Below, piece after piece: positions 37,699 through 47,637 of a DNA stretch of 64,000 bases (positions within the stretch are counted from its first letter, which is position 1; every line of letters begins with the position of its first letter). The DNA comes from Kaistia sp. 32K (GTDB lineage Bacteria > Pseudomonadota > Alphaproteobacteria > Rhizobiales > Kaistiaceae): positions 1,240,001 to 1,304,000 of the forward strand of contig NZ_AP024269.1 in NCBI RefSeq assembly GCF_016629525.1. The letters run 5' to 3'. The translations under genes and the position numbers were made by a program. Below the pieces are notes generated by a model that saw only the letters and a program-made list of their open reading frames with translations, had not been told where the DNA came from and searched no databases.

Positions 37699-38711
37699 TC
37701 TCGGCGCCGCGCTTCTGGTCGCTTCAGCGCCTTTCGGTTCCGTCGCTGCTGCTGGCGCCGGTCGCGGCGCTCTACGGCCATGTCGCCGGCCGTCGAATGC
37801 GCCGCGCGCCGAAGTCGACCGCCCCGGTGCCGGTGATCTGCGTCGGCAATTACGTCGTCGGCGGCGCCGGCAAGACGCCGACGGCGCTGACGCTGGCGCG
37901 GATCGCCAGGGCGCAGGGGCTGAAGCCCGGTTTCCTGACGCGCGGCTATGGCGGCCGGGCGCGAACGCCACTTCTCGTCGATCTGGCGATGCATGGCGCG
38001 GCCGAGGTCGGCGACGAAGCGCTGCTGCTCGCCGTCGCCGGCCCGGTCGTGGTTTCGCCCGACCGTCCGGCCGGCCTGCCGCTGCTTGCCGATGCCGGCG
38101 TCGACCTCATCATCATGGATGACGGCTTCCAGAACCCGTCGCTGCGCAAGGACCTTTCGCTGATCGTCGTCGACGGGACGGCGGGCATCGGCAATGGCCG
38201 GGTGTTTCCGGCGGGACCGCTGCGGGCGCCGCTCCGCGCCCAGATCGTCCGCACCGACGCGATGATCGTGGTCGGCGAGGGCAAGCCCGGCGACAGGATG
38301 GTGCGCCGGGTCTCGCGCGCCGGCCGCGCGGTGCTGCGGGCGAAGCTGGAGCCGGCGGCGCTGCGCGTCTGGGGGCCGCGTCCCTATCTCGCCTTCGCCG
38401 GCATCGGCCGGCCGGAGAAATTCTTCAACACGCTCGACCGCGCCGGCGTGCCGCTCAGCGACGTCAAGGGTTTCCCCGATCACCACGTCTACACGGCCGA
38501 GGACGCCCGCAAGCTTCTCGCCCGCGCCGACGCGGAGGGCCTCGATCTCGTCACCACGAGCAAGGACCATGCGCGCCTCGCCCGGGCGACCGGCGACCTC
38601 GCAAGGCTGCGCGAGCGCACCCGGGTGTTCGACGTCGAGATGAAGTTCGAGAACGAGGCGCAGGTCGCCGGCCTGATCGCCGACATCGTCCGCCGGGCGC
38701 CGACACGGTAG
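37695..38711 (+). CDS. lpxK: Tetraacyldisaccharide 4'-kinase
   Basis: Sixth enzyme of lipid A synthesis, phosphorylating the 4' position; 338 residues. The kinase P-loop is VGNYVVGGAGKTPTALTLARIA, followed by GFLTRGYGGRARTP, DEALLLAVAGPVVVSPDRPAG and DLIIMDDGFQNPSLRKDL. A later block is AFAGIGRPEKFFNTLDRAGV and FPDHHVYTAEDARKLLARAD. It starts with GTG in a 4-base overlap with waaA and ends 14 bp before repeat copy 2. Confidence 0.95.
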   Translation: MISAPRFWSLQRLSVPSLLLAPVAALYGHVAGRRMRRAPKSTAPVPVICVGNYVVGGAGKTPTALTLARIARAQGLKPGFLTRGYGGRARTPLLVDLAMHGAAEVGDEALLLAVAGPVVVSPDRPAGLPLLADAGVDLIIMDDGFQNPSLRKDLSLIVVDGTAGIGNGRVFPAGPLRAPLRAQIVRTDAMIVVGEGKPGDRMVRRVSRAGRAVLRAKLEPAALRVWGPRPYLAFAGIGRPEKFFNTLDRAGVPLSDVKGFPDHHVYTAEDARKLLARADAEGLDLVTTSKDHARLARATGDLARLRERTRVFDVEMKFENEAQVAGLIADIVRRAPTR

Positions 38712-38724
38712 GGGCGCGCCTCTC

Positions 38725-38820
38725 CGTCATCCCTGCGAAAGCAGGGATCCATGCGGGGCAAAGGGCTCGGCGCGGCAGGTAACCCGGCTGAATGGATCCC
38801 GGGTCAAGCCCGGGATGACG
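38725..38820 (-). repeat. Two-hairpin interspersed repeat, copy 2 (reverse orientation)
   Basis: CCGTCATCCCTGCGAAAGCA... starts with hairpin B (ATCCCTGC-GAAA-GCAGGGAT) and ends with hairpin A (ATCCCGGGT...ACCCGGGAT relative) before GATGACG. It occupies the gap between the convergent lpxK and DUF2093 genes. Confidence 0.9.
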
Positions 38821-38827
38821 ATCGAGG

Positions 38828-39052
38828 TCAGCTCCAGGTCAGGCCGAGCTGCTTGTGACGGGCGAGGCAGGTCGCCGGGTCGACATAGGCTTCCTGGTGC
38901 GCGACGTTCCAGTATTTGAGTTCGTCGAGCGGAATGGGAACGCCCGTCACGGCGCAGCGCACGAAGGCGCCCGGCGACAGGATCTGGTAGTCGCCATCAA
39001 GAAAACGAATGCGCGCTTCGCCGCCGCGCCCGGCTGGTTCTATACGGTTCAT
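38828..39052 (-). CDS. DUF2093 domain protein
   Basis: Seventy-four residues: MNRIEPAGRGGEARIRFLDG, then DYQILSPGAFVRCAVTGVPIPLDELKYWNVAHQEAYVDPATCLARHK. This is the DUF2093 pattern, which in Hyphomicrobiales commonly lies next to lpxK or mutL. The two Cys residues (in RCAVTG and TCLAR) and His could bind a metal, but that is a guess. I chose the ATG at 39052 as the conserved start; the longer frame upstream is unlike the family. Confidence 0.8.
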   Translation of the reverse strand: MNRIEPAGRGGEARIRFLDGDYQILSPGAFVRCAVTGVPIPLDELKYWNVAHQEAYVDPATCLARHKQLGLTWS

Positions 39053-39175
39053 GTCCGGAATATCGTGCGGAACGCTCCCGCGCGCAACAGGCCTCGATGC
39101 CGCTGCGGGCGTCGGGAGTGGATTTTGACGCCGGGGCTTCACGGCCCAGGTTTGGCTCGGGCTAGGAACACCCTC

Positions 39176-39283
39176 CGCCGTCATCCCGGGCTTGACCCGG
39201 GATCCATCCAGCGGGGTTGCCGGTCATGCGAACCTCCCGGTGGCACGGCTGCATGGATCCCCGCCTGCGCGGGGATGACGGCG
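39176..39283 (+). repeat. Two-hairpin interspersed repeat, copy 3
   Basis: Starts CGCCGTCATCCCGGGCTTGA and ends GGGATGACGGCG. Hairpin B here is ATCCCCGC-CTGC-GCGGGGAT, a base pair changed on both arms relative to the other copies (T-A to C-G), which supports selection for the structure. It lies between DUF2093 and mutL on the same strand. Confidence 0.88.
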
Positions 39284-39297
39284 AGTTGGTCGAACTT

Positions 39298-41136
39298 CTA
39301 CCTTCGCCCGAACAGGCGCTCGATGTCGGAGAGCTTCAGCTCGACATAGGTCGGGCGGCCGTGGTTGCACTGGCCGGAGCCGGGCGTTGCTTCCATCTCG
39401 CGCAGCAGCGCGTCCATCTCTTCCGGGCGCAACCGGCGGCCGGAGCGGACCGAGCCGTGGCAGGCCATGGTCGCGGCGACATGGTCGAGCTTTTCGCGCA
39501 GCCTGGTCGTGTCGTCCCATTCGGCGAGGTCGTCGGCGAGGTTGACGACCAGCGCCCGCGTGTCGAGCTCGCCGAGCAGTGCCGGCGTCTCGCGCACGGC
39601 GACGGCGCCGGGGCCGAAGCCCTCGATGACGAGGCCGAGCTCGGCGAATTCGTCGGCCCGCTTCAGGAGCCGGCCGACATCGTCCTCCGGCAGGTCGATG
39701 ACATCCGGGATCAGCAGGATCTGCCGGGCGACACCGGAGCGCGCCAGCGCCGTCTTCATCCGCTCATAGACGAGCCGCTCATGCGCGGCGTGCTGGTCGA
39801 CGATGACGAGGCCGTTTGTCGTCTGCGCGAGGATGTAGTTCTCGTGCAATTGCGCCCGCGCCGCGCCGAGCGGGCGGTCGGAATGGTCGACCTCGGCCGG
39901 CGCGTTGGCGCGTGCGTCGGCGGAGGGCACGTTGACCGCCGCGAAGGCCGGCTGCAATGGCTCGGCGAAGGCGGTTGCCGGGGCATAGGCCGGCTGGGCC
40001 GGCGCCGGGCTGCTCTGCCAGGAAGCGAAGGAAAGCGGCGCCGTAGAGGCCGAAGTGGCGGGGCGCCAGGCGGGTGCGGCCGGCGGCGCGCCGGTGCGGA
40101 ACGCGGCGAGCGTGGCGCTGCCGCCCGTCGTCGCCGAACGGTGGCCGGCCTGGTGGATGGCGTTGCGCAGCGCGCCGACGATCAGCCCGCGCACCAGGCC
40201 CGGATCGCGGAAGCGGACGTCGGATTTCGCCGGATGCACGTTGACGTCGACGCCGTGCGGCTCGAGCTCGATGCGGAGCGCCGCGACCGGATGGCGGTCC
40301 CGCGACATCACGTCGGCATAGCCGGCGCGCAGCGCGCCGAGCAGCAGCTTGTCGCGCACCGGCCGGCCGTTGACGAACAGGAACTGGTGCAACCCGTTGC
40401 CGCGGTTGAAGGTCGGCAGGCCGGCATAGCCCGTGAGGCGGATGCCCTCGCGCTCCGCCTCGATCGCGAGCGCGTTGTCGACGAAATCCTGGCCGAGGAT
40501 CTGGCCGAGCCGCTCGACGAAGGGATCGTCGCCATGCGCCACCGGATAGTCGATCGCGCCGCGGTCGCTGCCGGCAAGCGCGAAGCGGACCTCGGGATGC
40601 GCCATGGCGAGGCGCTTGACGATGTCGGTGACGGCGGTCGCCTCGGCCCGCTCGCCCTTCAGGAACTTGAGCCGGGCGGGGGTGGAGAAGAAGAGGTCGG
40701 TCACCTCGACGCGCGTGCCGGCGGAAAGCCCGGCCGGGCGCGGCGGATGCACGAGCCCGCCCTCGACGACGATCTCCCAGGCATGCGGCTCGCTCGCATG
40801 GCGCGAGGCGATCGAGAGCCGCGCCACGGCGCCGATCGAGGCGAGCGCCTCGCCGCGGAAGCCGAGGGTGCGGATGTCGAGCAGATCGTCGGTCAGCTTC
40901 GAGGTGCAGTGGCGGTCGACGGCGAGCGCGAGGTCCTCGCGCGTCATGCCGCCGCCGTCGTCGCTGACGCGGATCAGCGACGCGCCGCCGCCGGCCGTGA
41001 CGATCTCGACCCGCTTCGCACCGGCGTCGATGGCGTTTTCCACCAGTTCCTTGACGACGCTCGCCGGCCGTTCGACCACCTCGCCGGCGGCGATGCGGTT
41101 GATCATGTCTTCGGAAAGGCGGCGGACGACGGTCAT
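39298..41136 (-). CDS. mutL: DNA mismatch repair protein MutL
   Basis: Six hundred and twelve residues. The N-terminal GHKL ATPase has [29 protein letters not shown] and [17 protein letters not shown]; a Pro/Ala-rich linker runs through about residues 330-430. The C-terminal dimerisation part holds [17 protein letters not shown], the DQHA-x2-E-x4-E endonuclease motif, and a final [11 protein letters not shown] block. The family's endonuclease-type MutL acts with MutS to nick the strand carrying the mismatch. It is transcribed leftward and diverges from the amidohydrolase gene across about 150 bp. Confidence 0.96.
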   Translation of the reverse strand: MTVVRRLSEDMINRIAAGEVVERPASVVKELVENAIDAGAKRVEIVTAGGGASLIRVSDDGGGMTREDLALAVDRHCTSKLTDDLLDIRTLGFRGEALASIGAVARLSIASRHASEPHAWEIVVEGGLVHPPRPAGLSAGTRVEVTDLFFSTPARLKFLKGERAEATAVTDIVKRLAMAHPEVRFALAGSDRGAIDYPVAHGDDPFVERLGQILGQDFVDNALAIEAEREGIRLTGYAGLPTFNRGNGLHQFLFVNGRPVRDKLLLGALRAGYADVMSRDRHPVAALRIELEPHGVDVNVHPAKSDVRFRDPGLVRGLIVGALRNAIHQAGHRSATTGGSATLAAFRTGAPPAAPAWRPATSASTAPLSFASWQSSPAPAQPAYAPATAFAEPLQPAFAAVNVPSADARANAPAEVDHSDRPLGAARAQLHENYILAQTTNGLVIVDQHAAHERLVYERMKTALARSGVARQILLIPDVIDLPEDDVGRLLKRADEFAELGLVIEGFGPGAVAVRETPALLGELDTRALVVNLADDLAEWDDTTRLREKLDHVAATMACHGSVRSGRRLRPEEMDALLREMEATPGSGQCNHGRPTYVELKLSDIERLFGRR

Positions 41137-41284
41137 TCGGGAGCAATCTGGCTGTTGGCCGGCGATCCTGCCGGATTCGGCCGCGCGAGGGAAGCAGACC
41201 CGCGCCTCGATCCCCGAACGGTTCTTCGCGGCCGCGCATTGGTTATAGTGGGGGCCGGATTATCCGCTCCTGGAAGGAAAGCTC

Positions 41285-42718
41285 ATGATCGGAACGCGAC
41301 ACAGACAGGCGGGAGCCGGCTCCGGCTGGGTTCGCCGTTCGCTGGCTGCCGCCGCCCTCGCGGTCGGCCTCGGCGGGCCGGCGATCGCGCATGACATGGA
41401 CCTCGCCAATCTCGGCCAGGCCGACCCGGCGGGCATCCCGGCGCCTGACGGCGTCACGCTGTTCCAGAACGTCCGCGTCTTCGACGGCCGCAAGGCCGAG
41501 CTGTCGCCGCCCTCGAACGTCCTGGTGCGCGGCAATCACATCGCGCGCATCTCGGTCGATCCGATCGAGATCCCGCCCGGTGACGACACGGTGGTGATCC
41601 CCGGCGACGGCCGCGTGCTGATGCCGGGGCTGATCGACGCGCATTGGCACGCCTTCATGGCGGCGACGCCGCAGGCGGTGCTGATGACGGCGGAGCCCGC
41701 CTATCTGCAGCTTTTGGCGGCGCGGCAGGCCGAGGCGACGCTGATGCGCGGCTTCACCACCATTCGCGATCTCGGCGGCCCGGTGACCGGGCTGAAGCGC
41801 GCCATCGACGAGGGCGTCGTCGTCGGCCCGCGCATCTATCCCTCGGGCGCCTTCATCTCGCAGACGTCGGGACACGGCGATTTCCGCCAGCTCGCCGAGC
41901 TGCCGCGCCAGCAAGGCGGCCCGCTCAGCGTCTCGGAGCGCGAGGGCATCGCCGCGATCGCCGACAGCCCGGACGAGGTGCGGCTGCGCACGCGCGAGCA
42001 ATTGCGGCTCGGCGCCAGCCAGATCAAGCTGATGGCGAGCGGCGGCGTCAACTCGCCGCCGCACAACTCGATCCAGTCGCTGCAGTTCAGCGAGGCGGAG
42101 CTGCGCGCCGCCGTCGAGGCGGCGGCCGACTTCGGCACCTATGTCACCGTGCATGCCTACACGCCCGGCGCCATCCGCCGCGCCATCGCGGCCGGCGTGC
42201 AGTGCATCGACCACGGCCAGCTGATGGACGAGGACACGGCCAAGCTGATGGCCGAGAAGGGCATCTGGCTCTCGATCCAGCCGCTGCTCGACGACGAGGA
42301 CATTCCGCCGATGAGCGCCGATTCGCGCGCCCGGGCGCTGCAGGTCTTCGCCGGCACCGACAACGCCTACCGGCTCGCCAAGAAATACGGCATCAAGACC
42401 GCCTTCGGCTCGGACGCGCTGTTCGATCCGCGCGTGGCGACCCGCCAGGGCGCGCAGCTGGTGAAGCTCCTGAACTGGTACACGTCGGCCGAGGCGCTGA
42501 AGATGGCCACCGCCGACAATGGCGAGCTGATGGCGCTTTCGGGCACGGTCAATCCCTATCCGGGCAAGCTCGGCGTCATCGAGGAGGGCGCGCTCGCCGA
42601 CCTGCTGCTGGTCGACGGCGACCCCCTGCAGAACCTGGCGCTGATCGAGGATCCGGAGACCAATTTCCTCGTCATCATGAAGGACGGCCTGATCTACAAG
42701 GACACGCTGCCGCAGTAA
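41285..42718 (+). CDS. Exported amidohydrolase-family enzyme
   Basis: Four hundred and seventy-seven residues. A signal peptide (LAAAALAVGLGGPAIAHD) leads to a metal-dependent amidohydrolase: FQNVRVFDGRKAEL, VMPGLIDAHWHAFMAA with the metal HxH, ARQAEATLMRGFTTIRDLGG, a middle His in VTVHAYTPGAI, CIDHGQLMDEDTAKL, and FGSDALFDPRV with the catalytic Asp. It resembles the periplasmic imidazolonepropionase-like/dipeptidase branch; the substrate cannot be read. A good GGAAGGAAAG site precedes the start. It is monocistronic. Confidence 0.86.
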   Translation: MIGTRHRQAGAGSGWVRRSLAAAALAVGLGGPAIAHDMDLANLGQADPAGIPAPDGVTLFQNVRVFDGRKAELSPPSNVLVRGNHIARISVDPIEIPPGDDTVVIPGDGRVLMPGLIDAHWHAFMAATPQAVLMTAEPAYLQLLAARQAEATLMRGFTTIRDLGGPVTGLKRAIDEGVVVGPRIYPSGAFISQTSGHGDFRQLAELPRQQGGPLSVSEREGIAAIADSPDEVRLRTREQLRLGASQIKLMASGGVNSPPHNSIQSLQFSEAELRAAVEAAADFGTYVTVHAYTPGAIRRAIAAGVQCIDHGQLMDEDTAKLMAEKGIWLSIQPLLDDEDIPPMSADSRARALQVFAGTDNAYRLAKKYGIKTAFGSDALFDPRVATRQGAQLVKLLNWYTSAEALKMATADNGELMALSGTVNPYPGKLGVIEEGALADLLLVDGDPLQNLALIEDPETNFLVIMKDGLIYKDTLPQ

Positions 42719-42812
42719 TCGCGGAGATTTGATGCCCTGCACCGCGTGCCGGACTGCGCAAGTGCGACTATAGCTTGCGTAGTCGGGTGCTCTTGCCGGT
42801 GGTGAGGTGCGC

Positions 42813-43277
42813 ATGTCGATGACGGTTACTGACTATGCGAAGGCCACGAAGGAACTCGCGGACGCCAATCCGCGTAAGCTCGATCCCTATCGGCCCTTTC
42901 TCCAGTTTCTGGTCGGACACCTCACCTTCACGGGGGTCATTCTCGTCGGGGCACTCGCAACCTTGCCGAAAAAGGGCGCGGAGCTGGAACCGCCGATGGC
43001 TGCCGCGCTCGGCGGTGTCCTTGCCTGGATGGCGCTATCAGCGCTGGCAGCAAGCTTGCTCGCACTCGTCGCGCAGGTGCTCCGGTTTGTCTACGTCCGC
43101 AGCAAGTGGGATCCGGCCTGGGATTGGAGCCGGGCTGTCGGAATCGCCTGCGTGCTGTTGCCGATAGGGCTAGGCATGGTGGCCGTGGCCTATTGCCTGC
43201 GTGCCGGTGTCGCGCTCCTCGGCGGCGCGGCGACCCTGCCGTCGCTCCTCGATACCGTCAAAGGCTTGTTCGTCTGA
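42813..43277 (+). CDS. Small membrane protein of unknown function
   Basis: About 154 residues with three hydrophobic stretches: FLVGHLTFTGVILVGALATL, PPMAAALGGVLAWMALSALAASLLAL and VGIACVLLPIGLGMVAVAYCLRAGVALLGG. The N-terminus is charged (ATKELADANPRKLDPYRPF). I do not recognise the family. The base composition is slightly more A/T-rich than the flanks. It converges on the yjdM-like gene with a 6-bp gap. Confidence 0.7.
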   Translation: MSMTVTDYAKATKELADANPRKLDPYRPFLQFLVGHLTFTGVILVGALATLPKKGAELEPPMAAALGGVLAWMALSALAASLLALVAQVLRFVYVRSKWDPAWDWSRAVGIACVLLPIGLGMVAVAYCLRAGVALLGGAATLPSLLDTVKGLFV

Positions 43278-43283
43278 GCGGCC

Positions 43284-43508
43284 TCAGGCCTTCTTGACGA
43301 ACTCGGCGCGGAGCACGAGGCCCTTCACCTGCTTGGTGTTGCATTCGAAGGTGTCGGGATCGTCGATCAGGCGGATGCCCTTCACCAGCGTGCCGCGCTT
43401 CAGCGTCTCGGACGTGCCCTTGACCTTCAGATCCTTGATCAGCGTGACGCTGTCGCCGTCCTTGAGCGGCGTGCCGTTGCTGTCGCGCACGATGATGTCG
43501 TCGGTCAT
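43284..43508 (-). CDS. YjdM/PhnA-type small protein
   Basis: Seventy-four residues: DIIVRDSNGTPLKDGDSVTLIKDLKVKGTSETLKRGTLVKGIRL, then PDTFECNTKQVKGLVLRAEFVKK. This is the C-terminal barrel of the PhnA/YjdM family, annotated as alkylphosphonate utilisation, though YjdM itself has no proven role in phosphonate use. The N-terminal zinc ribbon of the longer forms is absent. It is 41 bp downstream of purD and may share its transcript. Confidence 0.82.
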   Translation of the reverse strand: MTDDIIVRDSNGTPLKDGDSVTLIKDLKVKGTSETLKRGTLVKGIRLIDDPDTFECNTKQVKGLVLRAEFVKKA

Positions 43509-43549
43509 GGTCTGTCCTGGGTAAGGGGAGGTCGGGGCTGGCAGCCGTC

Positions 43550-44827
43550 TCAGACGGCGCGCCAGCCGATGTCGCGGCGGGCGAAGCCTTCCGGCCAGTC
43601 GATCGTGTCGACGGCCGCATAGGCGCGGCTCTGCGCCTCGGCGACGCTGGCGCCGAGCGCCGTGACGTTGAGGACGCGGCCGCCATTGGCGACCAGCTTG
43701 CCGTCGGAAAGCGCGGTGCCGGCCTGGAACACCTGCGTCTCCGGCAGCGCGTTGGCCGCCTCGACGCCGGAGATCGGCGTGCCCTTGGCATAGTCGCCGG
43801 GATAGCCCTTGGCCGCCATGACGACGGTCAGCGCCGCTTCCGGCCGCCAGCGCGTCTCGACGCCGGCGAGCTTGCCCTCGGCGGCCGCGAGCAGCAGCTC
43901 GAGCAGGTCGCTCTCCAGCCGCATCATCAGCACCTGGCATTCCGGATCGCCGAAGCGGACATTGTATTCGATCAGCTCCGGGCCCTTGGCGGTGATCATC
44001 AGGCCGGCGAACAGCACGCCCTTGAACGGGGCGCCGCGCGCCGCCATCGCCTTCATCGTCGGGCGGATGATCTCGTTCATCGTCCGCTCGATCATCGCCT
44101 CGGTCATCACCGGCGCGGGCGAATAGGCGCCCATGCCGCCGGTATTCGGGCCGGTGTCGCCGTCGCCGACGCGCTTGTGGTCCTGCGCGGTCGCGAGCGG
44201 CACGGCGTCGACGCCGTCGCAGACGGCGAAGAAGCTCGCCTCCTCGCCGATCAGGCATTCTTCCACCACGACCTCGGCGCCGGCCGAGCCGAAGGCGCCG
44301 TCGAAGCAGGCGTCGATCGCCGCATGCGCCTCGTCCAGCGTCTCGGCCACGACAACGCCCTTGCCGGCGGCGATGCCGTCCGCCTTGACGACGATCGGCG
44401 CGCCCATGCGGGTCGCGTAGTCGCGGGCCGGGGCGGCTTCCGTGAAGCGCTGGTAGGCGGCGGTCGGGATGTCCGCCTCGGCGCAGAGATCCTTGGTGTA
44501 GCCCTTCGAGCCTTCGAGGCGCGACGCCTCGCGGCTCGGGCCGAACACCTTGATACCGGCAGCATCGAGCGCGTCGGCGAGGCCGGCGACCAGCGGCGCC
44601 TCGGGGCCGACGACGACGAAATCGATCATGTTGTGGCGGCAGAAATCGACGACCGCGTGATGGTCGAACGGATCGAGCCGCACGAGCTCGGCGAGCGCGC
44701 CGATGCCCGGATTGCCGGGGGCGGCGTAGAGCTGGCCGAGGCGCGGCGATTTCCGGAGCGCCCAGGCCAGCGCATGCTCGCGGCCGCCCGATCCGATCAG
44801 GAGAATGTTGATGCGCGTCTCGCTCAT
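43550..44827 (-). CDS. purD: Phosphoribosylamine--glycine ligase
   Basis: Second step of purine synthesis, 425 residues. N-terminal [20 protein letters not shown] and [15 protein letters not shown], the central [16 protein letters not shown], and the ATP-grasp core with [35 protein letters not shown] and [14 protein letters not shown] are all in place. Length and motifs are standard. Transcribed leftward, it is followed by the YjdM-type gene. The neighbouring GNAT gene upstream is in the same direction with an 83-bp gap. Confidence 0.96.
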   Translation of the reverse strand: MSETRINILLIGSGGREHALAWALRKSPRLGQLYAAPGNPGIGALAELVRLDPFDHHAVVDFCRHNMIDFVVVGPEAPLVAGLADALDAAGIKVFGPSREASRLEGSKGYTKDLCAEADIPTAAYQRFTEAAPARDYATRMGAPIVVKADGIAAGKGVVVAETLDEAHAAIDACFDGAFGSAGAEVVVEECLIGEEASFFAVCDGVDAVPLATAQDHKRVGDGDTGPNTGGMGAYSPAPVMTEAMIERTMNEIIRPTMKAMAARGAPFKGVLFAGLMITAKGPELIEYNVRFGDPECQVLMMRLESDLLELLLAAAEGKLAGVETRWRPEAALTVVMAAKGYPGDYAKGTPISGVEAANALPETQVFQAGTALSDGKLVANGGRVLNVTALGASVAEAQSRAYAAVDTIDWPEGFARRDIGWRAV

Positions 44828-44910
44828 GTCTGGCCCGTCCTTCGATCCCGTGCGCGGCGCTTAGCAAGCGAAGGGCGGAATGTCGAATCCGGAGGTGGGA
44901 TCCGGCGACG

Positions 44911-45393
44911 TTATCGCAGGTCTTTCGCCAGGAAGACGGTGCCTTCGATCGGCGTGGCGTAGTAGGGCTCGATCCTGCGGAAACCCGTCTTGCCATAGAG
45001 CGCCAGCGCCGCGCCCAGGCTCGGCAGCGTATCGAGCCGCATCTCGCGATAGCCGATACGCCGGGCCTCGGCGACGAGGGCGTCGACCAGCGCGCGGCCG
45101 ACGCCGAGCCCGCGGCCATCCGGCGCCACATAGAGCCGTTTCATCTCGCAGATCTCGGCGTCCAGAGGCCGAAGGCCGACGCAACCGAGCGGCAGACCCG
45201 ACGCGGCCCGCGCCAGAAGCAATTCTCCGCCGGGCGGCGCGTATTTCCCCGGCATGGACGCGATTTCCGTCTCGAAATCCTGGAAGCGGAGATCGATGTC
45301 GAGCGAGGCGGCGTAGGCGCGGATCATGCCGACGACGACAGCGAGATCGTCGTCGCTCCGGACGGGGCGGATCTGGAAGGAGGTTTCGGACAT
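44911..45393 (-). CDS. GNAT family N-acetyltransferase
   Basis: One hundred and sixty residues. The N-terminal IRPVRSDDDLAVVVGMIRAYAAS is followed by EMKRLYVAPDGRGLGVGRALVDALVAEARRIGYREMRLDTLPSLGAALALYGKTGFRRI, a complete acetyl-CoA-binding A and B motif set. Substrate is unknown. I prefer the ATG at 45393, since GGAGG precedes it; a longer frame runs into the ubiA 5' region. It diverges from ubiA across about 140 bp. Confidence 0.87.
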   Translation of the reverse strand: MSETSFQIRPVRSDDDLAVVVGMIRAYAASLDIDLRFQDFETEIASMPGKYAPPGGELLLARAASGLPLGCVGLRPLDAEICEMKRLYVAPDGRGLGVGRALVDALVAEARRIGYREMRLDTLPSLGAALALYGKTGFRRIEPYYATPIEGTVFLAKDLR

Positions 45394-45532
45394 GCCCAAG
45401 CCTAGCCTCCGGCGTGGGCGGAGACAACGGAGGCGCGTTGGCGGGAAAGCCGCGCTTACAGCAAGTCGTCGCGTGGCGCCCGCCGGGATCGGGTGTATGA
45501 AGGGGCCGTCACGACCGAAGCGGAAGAGCCCG

Positions 45533-46459
45533 ATGAGCCTGAACCATGGAACCGTCGCCGATGCCGACCGGGGCAACTGGGTCGATCATTTCGCGCCGCC
45601 ATGGCTGCGCCCCTATGCCAGGCTCGCGCGCTGGGACCGGCCGATCGGCTGGCGGCTGCTGCTCCTGCCGTGCTGGTGGGCGGCGGCGATGGCGAGCGGC
45701 GTCGCCGGCTCGACGCTTCCCAATATCGGACACCTGATCCTGTTTCTGATCGGCGCCGTCGCCATGCGCGGCGCCGGCTGCACCTATAACGACATCGTCG
45801 ACCGCGAGCTCGACGCCGGCGTGGCGCGCACGCGTTCGCGGCCGATCCCGAGCGGCCAGGTCAGCGTCCGCAACGCCAAGATCTTCCTGATCCTGCAGGC
45901 GCTCGCCGGTCTCGTGGTGCTCCTGTTCTTCAACTGGTTTTCGGTGGCGCTCGGCGTCGCCTCGCTGGTGGTGGTCGCCGCCTATCCGTTCATGAAGCGG
46001 ATCACCGACTGGCCGCAATTCGTGCTCGGCCTCGCCTTTTCCTGGGGCGCGCTGATCGGCTGGTCGGCCGTGTTCGGCAGCCTGTCGCTGGCGCCGCTGC
46101 TGCTCTATGCCGGCAGCGTGCTGTGGACGATCGGCTACGACACGATCTACGCGCTGCAGGACATCGAGGACGACAAGATCATGGGCGTGCGCTCGACCGC
46201 CCGCCTGTTCGGCGACCGCGCGCCCGAGATGGTCGGCCTGCTCTATGCGGGCTCGACGCTGTTCTGGGCCGGCGCGCTCGTCGCCGCCGGCGTCCATTGG
46301 ATCGCCTGGCTCGGGCTCGCGCTCTTCGCCGCCCATCTCGCCTGGCAGGTCCTGAGCGTGCGCCTCGACAACGACGCGCTGGCGCTTCGTCTGTTCAAGT
46401 CGAACTGGCCGGCCGGACTGGTGTTCTTCGCCGGTCTCGTCGTCGCCGGCTGGCTCTGA
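45533..46459 (+). CDS. ubiA: 4-hydroxybenzoate polyprenyltransferase
   Basis: Membrane prenyltransferase of ubiquinone synthesis, 308 residues with about eight spans. The first Asp-rich motif is CTYNDIVDRELDAGVARTRSRPIPSG; the second is YDTIYALQDIEDDKIMGVRSTA. The N-terminus LRPYARLARWDRPIGWRLLLLPCWW is typical of UbiA. The ATG at 45533 is the only start giving the standard N-terminus. There is no adjacent ubiquinone gene. A methyltransferase follows after 148 bp, probably independent. Confidence 0.93.
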   Translation: MSLNHGTVADADRGNWVDHFAPPWLRPYARLARWDRPIGWRLLLLPCWWAAAMASGVAGSTLPNIGHLILFLIGAVAMRGAGCTYNDIVDRELDAGVARTRSRPIPSGQVSVRNAKIFLILQALAGLVVLLFFNWFSVALGVASLVVVAAYPFMKRITDWPQFVLGLAFSWGALIGWSAVFGSLSLAPLLLYAGSVLWTIGYDTIYALQDIEDDKIMGVRSTARLFGDRAPEMVGLLYAGSTLFWAGALVAAGVHWIAWLGLALFAAHLAWQVLSVRLDNDALALRLFKSNWPAGLVFFAGLVVAGWL

Positions 46460-46530
46460 GGCCCGGTCGCGCAGCACGGCCGGCGGGCCGTTTCCGGTAT
46501 TCACGAACACGTCACTTGATGATCTCGGGC

Positions 46531-46556
46531 AGTCGCGCGCTATTCAGCGCGTGACT
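46531..46556. promoter_or_regulatory. Inverted repeat before the methyltransferase gene
   Basis: AGTCGCGCGCT (46531-46541) and AGCGCGTGACT (46546-46556) are complementary except for one position that would be a G-U pair in RNA, with an ATTC loop. It lies 72 bp after the ubiA stop and 51 bp before the next start. No T-run follows, so terminator and operator are both possible. Confidence 0.45.
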
Positions 46557-46607
46557 TTGCCTGCGCATGGAGAATTGCAACAGAGATTCATTTGGGAGCG
46601 ATAGCTT

Positions 46608-47633
46608 ATGTCTACAGAAGCACTTGCCGCCGTTTCCGAAATCAATCCTGGGCCCGTCATCGACGCCGTGCTCGGCTATCGCGATACCGCCGCCATGAAG
46701 GCGGCGATCTCGCTCGATCTTTTTACCCTGCTCGGCGAGGCGCCGGCGACCGCCGCGACGCTCGCGGCGCGCACCAGCGCCTCCCAGCGCGGCCTGCGCA
46801 TCCTCTGCGACTATCTCGCCGTCAGGGGCATCGTCGAAAAGCGCGGCGATCGCTATCAGCTGAGCCCGACCAGCGCCGTCTTCCTCGACAAGCGCTCGCC
46901 CGGCTACATGGGCAGCATCGTCGATTTCCTGGCGTCGCCGGAGATGGTGGCGCTCTGGCTCGACGATCCCGTCGCCTATGTGCGGCAGGGCGGCTCGCTC
47001 GGGCTCGCCAACATGTCGCCGGAGAATCCGATCTGGATCAAGTTCGCGGAAGCCATGGTGCCGCTGGTGATCGGCAGCGCCGAGGGACTGGCGGCCGAGG
47101 TGGCGACATGGCCGAACCCGCCGCGCAGGGTGCTCGACATCGCCGCCGGGCACGGCTTCTTCGGCATCGCGGTGGCGCGCGCCGTGCCGGATGCCGAGAT
47201 CGTCGCGCTCGACTGGCCATCGGTGCTGAAGCTTGCCGAGCGCAACGCCGCCGATGCGGGAATGGCCGGGCGCTATTCGACGATCGCCGGCAGCGCCTTC
47301 GATGTCGGCTGGGGCTCGGACTATGATCTCGTGATGATGCCGAACTTCCTGCACCATTTCGACCACGAGACCTGCGTGCTGCTCCTGCGCAAGGCGCGGG
47401 CGAGCCTGGCGCCGGGTGGTCGGGTGCTGGCGGTGGAGTTCGTGCCGGAGGAGGATCGCGTCTCGCCGGCCTGGCCGGCGGCCTTCGCCATGATGATGCT
47501 GGCGACGACGCAGCGTGGCGACGCCTATACGGCAAAGGAGCTCGGCCTGATGGCGCGGGATGCCGGCTTTGCCGGGGCCAGCGTGCGGCCGATGCCGCCG
47601 TCACCGGCGAGTCTGGTGGTGTTCGAGGACTAA
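46608..47633 (+). CDS. Class I SAM-dependent methyltransferase with winged-helix dimerisation domain
   Basis: Three hundred and forty-one residues. The N-terminal helical part (KAAISLDLFTLLGEAPATAATLAARTSASQRGLRILCDYLAVRGIVEKRGDRYQLS) matches the dimerisation domain of bacterial O-methyltransferases. The SAM site VLDIAAGHGFFGIAVARAVP and the following LVMMPNFLHHFDHE give a class I fold. Substrate is unknown; small aromatic or polyketide acceptors are usual. A GGGAG site precedes the ATG. It ends 4 bp before the convergent DUF6101 gene. Confidence 0.85.
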   Translation: MSTEALAAVSEINPGPVIDAVLGYRDTAAMKAAISLDLFTLLGEAPATAATLAARTSASQRGLRILCDYLAVRGIVEKRGDRYQLSPTSAVFLDKRSPGYMGSIVDFLASPEMVALWLDDPVAYVRQGGSLGLANMSPENPIWIKFAEAMVPLVIGSAEGLAAEVATWPNPPRRVLDIAAGHGFFGIAVARAVPDAEIVALDWPSVLKLAERNAADAGMAGRYSTIAGSAFDVGWGSDYDLVMMPNFLHHFDHETCVLLLRKARASLAPGGRVLAVEFVPEEDRVSPAWPAAFAMMMLATTQRGDAYTAKELGLMARDAGFAGASVRPMPPSPASLVVFED

Positions 47634-47637
47634 CCGC